DNA of 64,000 nucleotides. Source: Rhodococcus sp. 1163. Lineage in GTDB: Bacteria; Actinomycetota; Actinomycetes; Mycobacteriales; Mycobacteriaceae. Positions 8,071-16,213 of the stretch are shown piece after piece (within the stretch, counting starts at the first letter, position 1; every line of letters begins with the position of its first letter). The translations under genes and the position numbers were made by a program. A model generated the notes under the pieces. The model saw nothing but the letters and a program-made list of their open reading frames with translations. It searched no databases and had not been told where the DNA came from. The stretch is taken from contig NZ_MKKX01000035.1 in assembly GCF_002091985.1 (NCBI RefSeq), forward strand, positions 62,001 through 126,000. The letters are read 5' to 3'.

Positions 8071-8131
8071 TTATCCACAGTTTCCACAGGCTCATCCACA
8101 GAAAAAGACTCCGTGCCGGTTTTTATCCACA
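8071..8131. promoter_or_regulatory. Cluster of DnaA boxes in a divergent intergenic region
   Basis: Two perfect TTATCCACA boxes (8071-8079 and 8123-8131), one 8/9 box TCATCCACA (8092-8100) and one 7/9 box GTTTCCACA (8080-8088) occur in 61 bp, all in the same orientation. A further weak inverted match lies near 8043-8051. No dnaA, dnaN or rpmH is nearby, so this is not oriC. Confidence 0.7.
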
Positions 8132-8189
8132 GGCGCCGACCCTCGGTCCGTATCCGTCACTATGCGCCCGAGCCTTCTAGCATTAGGGC

Positions 8190-9131
8190 ATGGCCACACC
8201 GACAGTCGAACTCCGCGTCTTCACCGAGCCACAGCAAGGTGCGTCGTACGACGACCTTCTCCGTGTGGCGCAAGCTGCAGAGCGGGCAGGATTCGGTGCC
8301 TTCTTCCGCTCGGATCACTACTTGGCGATGAACTCCGACGGTCTTCCCGGACCGACGGATGCGTGGATCACGTTGGCGGGCATAGCTCGCGAAACGTCGA
8401 CTATCAGGCTCGGGACACTGGTGACGTCGGCGACATTTCGCTACCCAGGTCCATTGGCGATCAGCGTCGCTCAAGTAGATGCCATGAGCGGCGGACGCGT
8501 CGACTTCGGTTTGGGTGCTGGGTGGTTCGAGGAGGAACACAAGGCATACGGCATTCCGTTTCCCTCACTAGGTGAGCGTTTCGACAAGCTCGAGGAGTCC
8601 CTGGCCGTCATCACCGGGTTGTGGGAAACGCCGTCGGGAGAGACGTTCTCGCACGACGGAAAGTACTACCCGATAGTCGATTCGCCTGCGCTACCGAAGC
8701 CGGTGCAGTCCCCCCGTCCGCCCATTCTCATCGGCGGCGGCGGCAAGAAGCGGACCCCCGCTCTTGCGGTGAAGTATGCCGACGAGTTCAACATTCCGTT
8801 CGCCTCCCTCGCGGACACGGACGCACAGTTCGGCCGGGTACGCGATGCAGCGTCGACCGCGGGTCGGGACCCGAGTTCGCTGATCTATTCCACCGCTCTC
8901 GTCCTGTGCTGCGGACGGACCGAAGAAGAGATCGCACGACGTGCAGGGGTCATCGGACGCGAGGTACCGGAGCTGCGAGAGAACGGCCTGGCTGGCAGCC
9001 CTGCCGAACTTGTCGACAAGATCGGTCGGTACAGCGAGCTCGGCGCCGAACGGGTGTATCTCCAGATGCTCGACCTGAGCGATATCGATCATCTGGAGCT
9101 GGTGGCGTCGGAGGTCATTCCGCAGCTTTGA
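8190..9131 (+). CDS. LLM-class F420-dependent oxidoreductase
   Basis: A 313-residue luciferase-like monooxygenase-fold protein. Family features are GFGAFFRSDHY near residue 35, RLGTLVTSATFRYPG near 73, GLGAGWFEEEH near 108 and PPILIGGGG near 175. It fits the actinobacterial F420-dependent branch, which uses reduced F420 for hydride transfer; the substrate cannot be deduced. It begins at ATG 8190 downstream of the DnaA-box cluster. Its 3' end overlaps the convergent acyltransferase gene by 17 bp. Confidence 0.85.
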   Translation: MATPTVELRVFTEPQQGASYDDLLRVAQAAERAGFGAFFRSDHYLAMNSDGLPGPTDAWITLAGIARETSTIRLGTLVTSATFRYPGPLAISVAQVDAMSGGRVDFGLGAGWFEEEHKAYGIPFPSLGERFDKLEESLAVITGLWETPSGETFSHDGKYYPIVDSPALPKPVQSPRPPILIGGGGKKRTPALAVKYADEFNIPFASLADTDAQFGRVRDAASTAGRDPSSLIYSTALVLCCGRTEEEIARRAGVIGREVPELRENGLAGSPAELVDKIGRYSELGAERVYLQMLDLSDIDHLELVASEVIPQL

Positions 9132-10269
9132 CCGCGGCTCCACTTTTACTGCCGCTGCGGAAGCGCATGTTCAGCCATCGCGCCGCAGGAACCTCGACCC
9201 ACCGGTAGACCACTTCCGACACGACGGCCGTCACGCCCAAGAACACGAGGACTGCGCCGGTGGGTCCGGTCAGCGGGACAACGTTCTCGTACACGCGGTA
9301 CAGGATCAGCGTGTGCACCAGATAGATGGCGTAACTGCGCGTGCTCGTCCACCGCACGAGCTCCCAATGTGCGATTCGGCCGTCGTAGCGCCCGAGGAGA
9401 AGGACCGTTCCTGCCACCACGACTATGGTCCAGAGGTATTGGTCCCCTGCCCAGTAAGCGTGAATATCGGTCGCCAATCGCACCACCTCGACCTGCGCGA
9501 AAACGGCCACGACGACCCATCTCCACCCGATGATCTTCGCCCACCCCAAATAGATGATCTGCCCGAGGAACAGCGTCGGCAGAGTGGCCGCAATCTTGGA
9601 CAACATCGGTACCGACCATGGCTGCGGGATGTAGAGGTTGTAGATCAGAACCACCGCGCACAGCACGGCTCCGGCAATCGGAACGACGACCGGCCGCGCC
9701 CGCAGGACATCCCTGGCCAGGACGCAATAGAGGTAGAACAGCAACTGGACCGTCAGCGTCCAGGTGACGCCCAGCACCGCGACCTCGGGCTTCAGAAAGA
9801 ACCCACCGAGAAGGAAGCTGAGCGCGGCTTCACTGTTGGTGATGCCGTCCTGGCCGCTGAACATTCCGTTGATTCCGAGCCGGACCAGAACGATCGCCGC
9901 AGCGACGGCCAACCACAACGCCGGGACCAGGCGCGCGAGCCTGCTGACCATGAAGTCCCGACGGGTTTGACGCATGGCCGACCGAGTGACCAGCAGACCA
10001 GTCAACATCATGAAGACTGCGACGCCCACGAAGGACAGGTGCTGGTTGAGCCCGGCCTCGTCGATTGCGACGCGAGTGACGACGTCGATGACCCACCAGC
10101 CCTCGCCGCGGTCGTCGATCAGATAGAACGAGATGTGGGAGTACAGCACCGCCAGAACGGCAAGGAACCGAAGCAGGTTTGCGCCGGTGAGTTCGACGCG
10201 CGGTGCACGTACCTGCTCGGCGGCAGTGAGGGTGTCGGCATGCTTGCTCGACCTACGCAAGGAGACCAC
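9115..10269 (-). CDS. Acyltransferase family 3 membrane protein (OafA/YrhL type)
   Basis: About 384 residues with roughly ten hydrophobic helices. The acyltransferase-3 signature FLAVLAVLYSHISFY occurs in the first helix, and a later SYAIYLVHT segment is also typical. These enzymes O-acylate extracellular sugars or lipids. The GTG at 10269 is favoured: it places the first helix normally, and a TAAGAT -10-like element about 7 bp upstream would make the mRNA leaderless; a longer frame starts at 10356. It is transcribed toward, and overlaps the end of, the F420-type gene. Confidence 0.85.
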   Translation of the reverse strand: MVSLRRSSKHADTLTAAEQVRAPRVELTGANLLRFLAVLAVLYSHISFYLIDDRGEGWWVIDVVTRVAIDEAGLNQHLSFVGVAVFMMLTGLLVTRSAMRQTRRDFMVSRLARLVPALWLAVAAAIVLVRLGINGMFSGQDGITNSEAALSFLLGGFFLKPEVAVLGVTWTLTVQLLFYLYCVLARDVLRARPVVVPIAGAVLCAVVLIYNLYIPQPWSVPMLSKIAATLPTLFLGQIIYLGWAKIIGWRWVVVAVFAQVEVVRLATDIHAYWAGDQYLWTIVVVAGTVLLLGRYDGRIAHWELVRWTSTRSYAIYLVHTLILYRVYENVVPLTGPTGAVLVFLGVTAVVSEVVYRWVEVPAARWLNMRFRSGSKSGAAVKAAE

Positions 10270-10506
10270 GCGGGCAATCTTAGGTTCTCGTTCATCTGCC
10301 GGACGAATCGTAGCGCAAACCCGTGACCTCGCCGTGACCTGGAGGCACTGGCACACACACCGGAATTTATTCCGAAAAGGGGTCCAAGATTACAACGGTT
10401 GCACTAGGGGTACTAATGAGATTGGGTTGAAGCCTACGAATGATCCGAAGTAGGACGAGCGCGCCTGAACCACGGAAGGCGCGGCGTCGTTAGAGAAGGG
10501 AAACAC

Positions 10507-11130
10507 GTGTCCGAGTACACACTGCCCGACCTTGATTTCGATTACTCCGCCCTCGAGCCCCACATCTCGGGCGAGATCAACGAATTGCACCACTCCAAGC
10601 ACCACGCCGCATACGTCGCAGGCGCCAACACCGCGATGGAGAAGTTGGCCGCGGCTCGTGAAGCCGAAGACCACGGCTCCATCTTCTTGTTCGAGAAGAA
10701 CCTCGCGTTCCACCTCGGTGGCCACGTCAACCACTCCATCTGGTGGAAGAACCTGTCCCCTAACGGTGGCGACAAGCCCGAGGGCGAACTGGCCGCAGCA
10801 CTGGACGACAAGTTCGGTTCGTTCGACAAGTTCCGCGCACAGTTCACCGCGGCAGCCAACGGCCTGCAGGGCTCCGGTTGGGCCGTCCTGGGGTACGACT
10901 CCCTCGGGAAGAACCTGCTCACCTTCCAGCTGTACGACCAGCAGGCCAACGTCCCGCTGGGCATCATCCCGCTGCTGCAGGTCGATATGTGGGAGCACGC
11001 CTTCTACTTGCAGTACAAGAACGTCAAGGCCGACTACGTCAAGGCCTTCTGGAACGTCGTGAACTGGGCCGACGTCCAGGCACGCTTCGAGGCAGCTACG
11101 TCGAAGACTCCGGGGCTCATTTTCCCGTAG
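10507..11130 (+). CDS. sodA: Superoxide dismutase (Mn/Fe family)
   Basis: A 207-residue SOD. Predicted metal ligands are H28 (LHHSKHH), H76 (NHSIWW), D160 and H164 (DMWEHAFY). Residue 145 is Gln in [10 protein letters not shown], where the M. tuberculosis iron enzyme has His; Gln is usual in Mn enzymes. No signal peptide is present, like mycobacterial SodA. The GTG at 10507 follows GAGAAGGGAAA. It matches Rv3846 in the conserved block and lies just before a riboswitch-controlled Mn2+ exporter. Confidence 0.97.
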   Translation: MSEYTLPDLDFDYSALEPHISGEINELHHSKHHAAYVAGANTAMEKLAAAREAEDHGSIFLFEKNLAFHLGGHVNHSIWWKNLSPNGGDKPEGELAAALDDKFGSFDKFRAQFTAAANGLQGSGWAVLGYDSLGKNLLTFQLYDQQANVPLGIIPLLQVDMWEHAFYLQYKNVKADYVKAFWNVVNWADVQARFEAATSKTPGLIFP

Positions 11131-11158
11131 TTCTCGTCTGCACAGAATTTCCGCACGA

Positions 11159-11199
11159 TTGGGCCATTCTTACCGCGGTAGCGGCAAGGGTGGCCCAGT
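11159..11199 (+). terminator. Hairpin terminator after sodA
   Basis: An outer 7-bp stem TGGGCCA/TGGCCCA encloses a nested CTTaCCGC/GCGGcAAG stem and a GGTA loop, starting about 28 bp after the sodA stop. Confidence 0.7.
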
Positions 11200-11349
11200 C
11201 GTGTTTCCGGTATTCACCAAAAAATTGTTAGCACTCACACCGTCTTGTGTGCCAGTGCATTGCTGATCCATGCTTGCCCAACCCAACGTGGTGTACCTGA
11301 GCCTGCTCTGCCGAGTCGGGCGCCTGGAACGACCTTAGGGAGCTACGTC

Positions 11350-11877
11350 ATGGACGATCGAGTACTCATCGGTGTATCCCCCTTCCATACCGGCGGAGAG
11401 CTCCGCGGTTTCGTCGTCTCGGGCCGGTGGCCGAACACGACGAAGGAATGGGCTCAGTTTCTCGTACTTGCCGTTCGTGTCGCGTCCATGCCCGGCCTAC
11501 TCGGAACGTCCACGGTGTTCGGCGTCCGCGAAGAGCTTCCCGACGACCCCGAACCGGGAAGCATAGGTCTCGTCGTCGCCGAGGGACCGGTCATCGGCGA
11601 GATGGCCGTCACACCCGGCAGGTTTGCGCTGCACCAGCCGTCAGCGCTGTTCATGCTGCATCCGCCGGCGGAAACCACTCCGACGCTTCCCGAATGTGCT
11701 GGAGCCGCGTCGGGTTGCGTGCTTCTTCCCGGCCTCCCGCATCTCGGCCTCGAACATCGCGCGGCCTGGGTCGAAGCAGAGTCCGACGGGACCGTCACCT
11801 CGTTGGTCAGCAGGATCGGTCTCGACCCGATCAGCGATCCCGACACTGCAGTTTTGGCAATGCTTCTCGCCTCCTGA
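11350..11877 (+). CDS. Hypothetical protein (Rv3847-like)
   Basis: A 175-residue protein without signal peptide or membrane helix. Its place between sodA and the UPF0016 gene is that of the uncharacterised mycobacterial protein Rv3847, and its length is close. It opens MDDRVLIGVSPFHTGGEL and contains several Gly/Pro-rich turns; no catalytic motif is seen. ATG 11350 is chosen because TTAGGGAGC lies 6-8 bp before it; an in-frame start at 11245 lacks such a site. Confidence 0.75.
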   Translation: MDDRVLIGVSPFHTGGELRGFVVSGRWPNTTKEWAQFLVLAVRVASMPGLLGTSTVFGVREELPDDPEPGSIGLVVAEGPVIGEMAVTPGRFALHQPSALFMLHPPAETTPTLPECAGAASGCVLLPGLPHLGLEHRAAWVEAESDGTVTSLVSRIGLDPISDPDTAVLAMLLAS

Positions 11878-11960
11878 CTACACCCGCACAGAAGTCTTCG
11901 GGCGCCCAAACTCAGTGCAGCAATGGACATTTGACGTTCACTCTCCTAACCTTGGCGCAG

Positions 11961-12073
11961 CGAAGGGGAGTAGCCCCCAATTACTGTGTCGACATACTGG
12001 CTTCACGCTCCGGTGGCGTGGCCCGGCACGGTGAACCGCCTCGGACAACCCGGCGGTGGGCGAGACCTTCGGT
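11961..12073 (+). promoter_or_regulatory. yybP-ykoY-type Mn2+ riboswitch
   Basis: The untranslated leader of the UPF0016 gene begins CGAAGGGGAGTAGCCCCC and ends GGTGGGCGAGACCTTCGG. The GGGGAGUAG opening and the GAGACCUU closing strand are the hallmark conserved segments of the yybP-ykoY motif (Rfam RF00080), with helices between them. This class senses Mn2+ and normally turns on Mn2+ exporters. The aptamer ends about 28 bp before the start codon, so gating of the ribosome site GAGGAG (12086-12091) is plausible. Confidence 0.85.
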
Positions 12074-12101
12074 CATGCAACCGACCGAGGAGTCCTGCTA
12101 C

Positions 12102-12812
12102 GTGCTATCCGCCCTGCTTCTCAGTTTTGTGGTGATATTCATCGCCGAGCTCGGTGACAAGTCCCAGCTCATGGCCATGACATTCGCGCTGCGCTACCGC
12201 TGGTACGTCGTCATCGGTGGAATCACCGTCGCCACTACCGTCGTCCATCTCCTCTCCGTAGCCGTCGGCCACTTCCTGGGCCTGTCCATCCCGACGAATC
12301 TCATCGCGGTGATCGGTGGCATCGCATTCGTGATCTTCGGACTCTGGACGTTGCGCGGCGACTCGTTGTCCGACGACGAAGGCCAGAAAGCCGGTCGCGT
12401 CACGCGTTCCGCATTCATGGCCATTGCGTCGGCATTCCTTCTTGCCGAATTAGGCGACAAGACCATGCTCGCGACGGTCACACTTGCCACGGACCACAAT
12501 TGGATCGGCGTCTGGATCGGGTCGACCGTGGGCATGGTTGCCGCCGATGCGCTTGCAATCGTCCTCGGTGCCGTACTCGGCAAACACTTGCCCGAGAACG
12601 TCATTCGGATCGGCGCATCGGTGCTGTTCTTCGTCTTCGGGGTGTCCCTGATGCTCGACGGGTTGTTCCCCGGTACCGCTGCCGCATCGATCGGTGCAGT
12701 AACCGTCATCGCGATATCCGCAGCGGTCATTACCGGTGTGATTCTGACGCGTCGACGTCGGGCAAAGGCGTCGCTGACACCAGATCAAGTAACTGGCGTG
12801 CACGAGAGGTGA
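12102..12812 (+). CDS. UPF0016/TMEM165-Gdt1 family Mn2+ exporter
   Basis: A 236-residue, six- to seven-helix membrane protein with the two family signatures IAELGDKSQ (residues 14-22) and LAELGDKTM (near 115), which form the cation site in Gdt1/TMEM165 proteins. Bacterial members export Mn2+. GTG 12102 is taken as the start because GAGGAG lies 10 bp upstream; ATG 12075 in the same frame is an alternative. The much longer frame from 11427 runs through the riboswitch and is not coding. Homologue: Rv3848. Confidence 0.9.
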   Translation: MLSALLLSFVVIFIAELGDKSQLMAMTFALRYRWYVVIGGITVATTVVHLLSVAVGHFLGLSIPTNLIAVIGGIAFVIFGLWTLRGDSLSDDEGQKAGRVTRSAFMAIASAFLLAELGDKTMLATVTLATDHNWIGVWIGSTVGMVAADALAIVLGAVLGKHLPENVIRIGASVLFFVFGVSLMLDGLFPGTAAASIGAVTVIAISAAVITGVILTRRRRAKASLTPDQVTGVHER

Positions 12813-12819
12813 ATCGCCC

Positions 12820-12846
12820 CATACACTCCCGAATGGAGGGTGTATG
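12820..12846 (+). terminator. Hairpin after the Mn2+ exporter, overlapping next start codon
   Basis: CATACACTCC and GGAGGGTGTATG pair around a short CGAAT loop with a small bulge. The 3' arm contains both the candidate ribosome site GGAGGG and the ATG at 12844. It could end the upstream transcript or mask the downstream start. Confidence 0.5.
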
Positions 12847-14094
12847 GAAAACACAGGTTCAGCAGGAGTGGAGCCGGCGGAACGACCCAAGGGGTCAGGA
12901 GTGGAGCCGGCGGAACGACCCAAGGGGTCAGGAGTGGAGCATCGGTCGCTGGATCGGTTGCTGCGCATGTTCGGACGGTTCGTCGGCACGGGATACGTCA
13001 TCTATTTTGTCCTGTTGTTCTCCGAGTCGGTGCGGACGGCGGATCTGACGGCGTGGTGGTGGTCTCCGTTCGCCGGTGTCACGGTGTTCGGTTCCGGTGT
13101 CCTATTGGGTCTGGCGACGTTTTTGACCGATATTCGTTGGACTCGGTTCGCGGCGGGTGTGGCTGCGGTTTTGTACCTGGTCGCTGTCTGTACGTGGGTA
13201 GTGGCGTGGGATGGGATGTCGTTCGATGTGGCCGGGCTTTATCTGTCTGCATTTCCTGGGCTTGCTGCTCTCGCTGCTTCACTTGTGTGGCGCCCGGGTG
13301 TGGTGGCTGTCTATCTGGTTACCGTGGTGTTGGTCATTCAGTGGTCCAATGCACGTGTGCGGCAACCGTTCGTCGAACCGACCTTGTTCGCCGACATCGC
13401 TTTCGCCATCATGTTCTGCACCATTTTTGTTGCCGCTTTGCTCGGGGCTTTGCGCACGGCACGGATTCTCGATGCGACCATCGTTGCGACTCAGGCCAAT
13501 GCTGCGAGTGCCGCTGCTGCGGCGGCCCGTGACGTCGAACGGGAGCGGTTCGACGCGCTCATTCACGACGGAGTGATGTCTTCGCTGCTGTCGGTGGCAC
13601 GCCAGGGTCGCACCGAGTCCGTGGCGAGGCAGGCCAGGTCGACACTCGACCAGTTGGATGCGCTGCGTAGCTACTCCGTGGACAGGCGGTTCGACAGGGT
13701 GAACGCGGTCGCGCATCTGCGCGCGGCAGCTACCGACGCCGACGAGTCTGCGTCGATCGAGGTCGTAGGGGCGGCCAACTTGGGCACGACGTATCCGGCC
13801 GAGGCGGTTCGCGCCACTGGGGCAGCGCTGGCCGAGGCAGTCCGCAACAGCGTCAGGCATGCTGGTGAGGGGGCTATTCGGATGGTGACGGTGACTGCTG
13901 AGCCCGGTCGACTCGCAGTGTCGGTGTCCGATGATGGCGTCGGGTTCGATCCCGATTCCATCCCACCGCATCGGCTGGGTGTCGCGGTGAGCATTCACGG
14001 TCGGATGCGGCAGCTCGACGGCGGCTCGGCCGTGGTCTCCAGCGCGGCCGGTGCTGGGACGACGGTGCATCTCCAGTGGGAAGAGCTTGCGTGA
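12844..14094 (+). CDS. Sensor histidine kinase (NarL-type ATPase domain)
   Basis: Up to 416 residues. Residues 1-33 are encoded by the family-A tandem repeat (VEPAERPKGSG twice), then come about five or six membrane helices (45-205), a dimerisation box FDALIHDGVMSSL with the phospho-acceptor at H241, and a C-terminal HATPase (AEAVRNSVRHA, SDDGVGFD). This is the HisKA_3/NarL kinase layout. The start is uncertain: ATG 12844 has GGAGGG but sits in a hairpin, whereas ATG 12967 would exclude the repeat. It overlaps the next gene by GTGA. No response-regulator gene adjoins it. The sequence is T-richer than its neighbours. Confidence 0.8.
   Translation: MENTGSAGVEPAERPKGSGVEPAERPKGSGVEHRSLDRLLRMFGRFVGTGYVIYFVLLFSESVRTADLTAWWWSPFAGVTVFGSGVLLGLATFLTDIRWTRFAAGVAAVLYLVAVCTWVVAWDGMSFDVAGLYLSAFPGLAALAASLVWRPGVVAVYLVTVVLVIQWSNARVRQPFVEPTLFADIAFAIMFCTIFVAALLGALRTARILDATIVATQANAASAAAAAARDVERERFDALIHDGVMSSLLSVARQGRTESVARQARSTLDQLDALRSYSVDRRFDRVNAVAHLRAAATDADESASIEVVGAANLGTTYPAEAVRATGAALAEAVRNSVRHAGEGAIRMVTVTAEPGRLAVSVSDDGVGFDPDSIPPHRLGVAVSIHGRMRQLDGGSAVVSSAAGAGTTVHLQWEELA
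12865..12940 (+). repeat. Tandem repeat array, 2.3 x 33 bp (diverged family A)
   Basis: Two full cores (12865-12885, 12898-12918) and a partial third (from 12931) start GGAGTGGAGCC and differ from the minus-strand cores elsewhere at 4 of 21 positions. The spacer is CCCAAGGGGTCA (12 bp). The array lies downstream of the co-directional UPF0016 gene and runs into the 5' end of the kinase frame. Confidence 0.85.
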
Positions 14095-15152
14095 AGTTTC
14101 TTCGATGGCCTTCTCACGGTGCGGAACGTCAGGACGTTCGCGACCTACTCGGAATGCGTACGCGCACTGCATATTTCATTGTCGTACTATTCTCTACAGC
14201 GTGCCTGATCAGCGCCGTGACGACGGCACCACCGGGGGCGAATTTCATTCCGCTGGCGTTGGCTGTTCTGATCAATGTGACCAGTTCACTGGTCTTGCTT
14301 ACCGCACCGGGAGATCCACTCCCACTACGCTATTCGTATCCACTGATGCTTACCGGACCGGTCGCGTTATGGCTGGTCTTCGCGGTGATACCCATCCCGA
14401 CGACCAATCCCCTGCAGACGTGGCCGCTCGGCGCATCGGTGGCAATTTATACATTCATGTGTGTTCGGGGCAGGACATTGTTAGCCTGGGTCGGTCTCGC
14501 CTCGCTCATCGGGTCCTCGGTGCTGTGGGCCGTGGTCCGTGGTCAGGGCGCGGCGTACGGGTTGTCGTTCAGCCTGATCAACGCGGCACCGCTGCTGATG
14601 TCGACGTTCTTCGCGTTCACCATTCGTCCGCTCGCACGGTCGATTTTCGAACTACGACGCCAATCCACGATGAGGATCGCGACCGAGGCCGCTGCGTCGG
14701 CGGTCCTCGAGGAACGTGACGCACAGCTGGAACGTCTGGACGAGCTTGCTCGGCCTCTGCTCGAGCGGACGGCGGCTGGTCCAGACCTCGAGCCCGATGA
14801 AGAATTGGCCTGCATTTTGCTCGAGGCCGATCTGCGAGATTCTCTTCGCGCTCGCGGGCTCCTCGACTCTCGGCTTCAGGAGTCTGTTCGAGCGGCGCGT
14901 ATCCGTGGCGTCACGGTGGTACTCCTCGACGATCGGTCCGACGCTTTCCTCGCGTCGGAAATTCGCACTGCCATGATGACGTCGGCGGTGGAGCATATCG
15001 ACCGAATCGAGAGTGGCACTGCGACAGTGCGATTGCTTCCTGCCGGCCGTGAGGTCTTGGCGACCATCCTCGTCGACGCCGAGCAGACGTATCGAGTCGA
15101 GTATGCGCCTGATGGTTCGTCGACGACACCTGACGAGGATGCGCTTCGCTGA
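14091..15152 (+). CDS. Membrane protein paired with histidine kinase
   Basis: A 353-residue protein with about five or six N-terminal membrane helices (roughly 25-180), a coiled-coil segment (LEERDAQLERLDELARPLLE) and a C-terminal soluble region ending in an acidic tail. The order membrane domain, coiled coil, soluble domain imitates a histidine kinase, but I see neither an H-box nor ATPase motifs, so it looks like a catalytically empty partner. Its GTG start overlaps the kinase stop by four bases, implying stoichiometric co-translation. The function is unknown. Confidence 0.7.
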   Translation: MKFLRWPSHGAERQDVRDLLGMRTRTAYFIVVLFSTACLISAVTTAPPGANFIPLALAVLINVTSSLVLLTAPGDPLPLRYSYPLMLTGPVALWLVFAVIPIPTTNPLQTWPLGASVAIYTFMCVRGRTLLAWVGLASLIGSSVLWAVVRGQGAAYGLSFSLINAAPLLMSTFFAFTIRPLARSIFELRRQSTMRIATEAAASAVLEERDAQLERLDELARPLLERTAAGPDLEPDEELACILLEADLRDSLRARGLLDSRLQESVRAARIRGVTVVLLDDRSDAFLASEIRTAMMTSAVEHIDRIESGTATVRLLPAGREVLATILVDAEQTYRVEYAPDGSSTTPDEDALR

Positions 15153-15250
15153 CTCGGGTACCTCCTATCTCCGCGGCACGAACCCCCGCCGGTTATGGTG
15201 CTCACGAGGCACGGGCCACATCGGGCCGCCAACAGCGAAGGGATTCGTCA

Positions 15251-16018
15251 GTGGAGATTTCGGGAACAGCAGCGCTGGTCACAGGAGGCGCGTCGGGGCT
15301 CGGGGCTGCGACGGCCAAGCGTCTCGCCGATGCGGGCGCCACGGTATTCGGCCTCGATCTGGCACAGTCCATCGAGCGCGCAGGCGACAGCGTGCCGGCC
15401 GGGGTGACGTTGATCCCCGCCGACGTCACGAGCGAGGCCGAGGTCGAGGCGGCTCTGGACAAGATCGCCGAAGCGGGCGTACCGCTCCGTATCGTGGTGA
15501 ACTGTGCCGGCGTCGGCTGGGCAGGACGCATTCTGTCGAAGAAGGGTCCGCACGACCTGGAACTCTTCCGCACGGTCATCACCATCAACCTGCTCGGCAC
15601 GTTCAACGTCATGCGTCTGGCCGCCAATCGGATCCAGTCGCTGTCTACAGTCGACGATTCAGGTCAGCGTGGTGTGATCGTCAACACTGCGTCGGTGGCA
15701 GCATTCGAAGGCCAGATCGGACAGATTGCGTACACCGCTTCCAAGGGTGGCGTACACGCGATGACGATCACCGCCGCACGCGACCTGGCTCAGTTCGGTA
15801 TTCGCGTCAACACGATTGCACCGGGCATCGTCGACACTCCGATGCTCGCAGGCGTCACCGAGGAATACCGCAAGGGCCTCGAGGCGAGCGTTCCGTTCCC
15901 GTCCCGCCTCGCTCAGCCGTCCGAATACGCACAGTTGGTGCAGATGATCGCCGAGCACGATTACCTCAACGGCGAGACCATCCGCATGGATGGCGCAATT
16001 CGAATGGCTCCGCGCTAA
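15251..16018 (+). CDS. SDR oxidoreductase, 3-hydroxyacyl-CoA dehydrogenase type
   Basis: A 255-residue short-chain dehydrogenase. It shows the NAD-binding TGGASGLG motif (11-18), NCAGVGWAG, a catalytic Ser in VIVNTASVAAFEGQ, and YTASKGG with the catalytic Tyr and Lys. The sequence resembles HSD10-like enzymes (3-hydroxy-2-methylbutyryl-CoA or 3-hydroxyacyl-CoA dehydrogenases), used in beta-oxidation or isoleucine breakdown; the exact substrate is inferred only by family. It starts at GTG 15251, about 100 bp after the kinase partner, and is followed by the repeat block. Confidence 0.88.
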   Translation: MEISGTAALVTGGASGLGAATAKRLADAGATVFGLDLAQSIERAGDSVPAGVTLIPADVTSEAEVEAALDKIAEAGVPLRIVVNCAGVGWAGRILSKKGPHDLELFRTVITINLLGTFNVMRLAANRIQSLSTVDDSGQRGVIVNTASVAAFEGQIGQIAYTASKGGVHAMTITAARDLAQFGIRVNTIAPGIVDTPMLAGVTEEYRKGLEASVPFPSRLAQPSEYAQLVQMIAEHDYLNGETIRMDGAIRMAPR

Positions 16019-16024
16019 TTCGAT

Positions 16025-16213
16025 CGCTTCAATGGTCCACTCATACGATTAGATAGCTACAGGGCGCCATTCAAGCGGTGGGCGGAATTGTCCCCCATCG
16101 CTTGAATGGTCCACTCATACGATCAGATAGCTACAGGGCGCCATTCAAGCGTCCGAGCCCGCGGTCAGACCCCGCGCGCAATCATTCAAGCCTCAGAGCC
16201 CGCGGTCAGACCG
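16025..16213. repeat. Palindromic repeat block (family B)
   Basis: Two 53-bp copies (16025-16077 and 16099-16151) are 51/53 identical with a 74-bp period. The second has perfect 11-bp inverted ends CGCTTGAATGG/CCATTCAAGCG. A second repeat unit of 29 bp (ATTCAAGCGTCCGAGCCCGC and onward) occurs at 16143-16171 and 16184-16212 with a few mismatches, and its last copy enters the 3' end of the nuclease gene, including the TGA stop at 16206-16208. The block lies between convergent genes and may act as a terminator. Confidence 0.85.

Noticed and set aside
8071..8131. Chromosomal origin oriC
   Set aside because: DnaA boxes are present, but dnaA, dnaN, rpmH, gyrB and an AT-rich unwinding region are absent, and the flanking genes are metabolic.
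11427..12101. 225-codon N-terminal extension of the UPF0016 protein
   Set aside because: It passes through the Rv3847-like gene and the riboswitch, is Arg-rich and lacks homology; the GAGGAG site points to GTG 12102.
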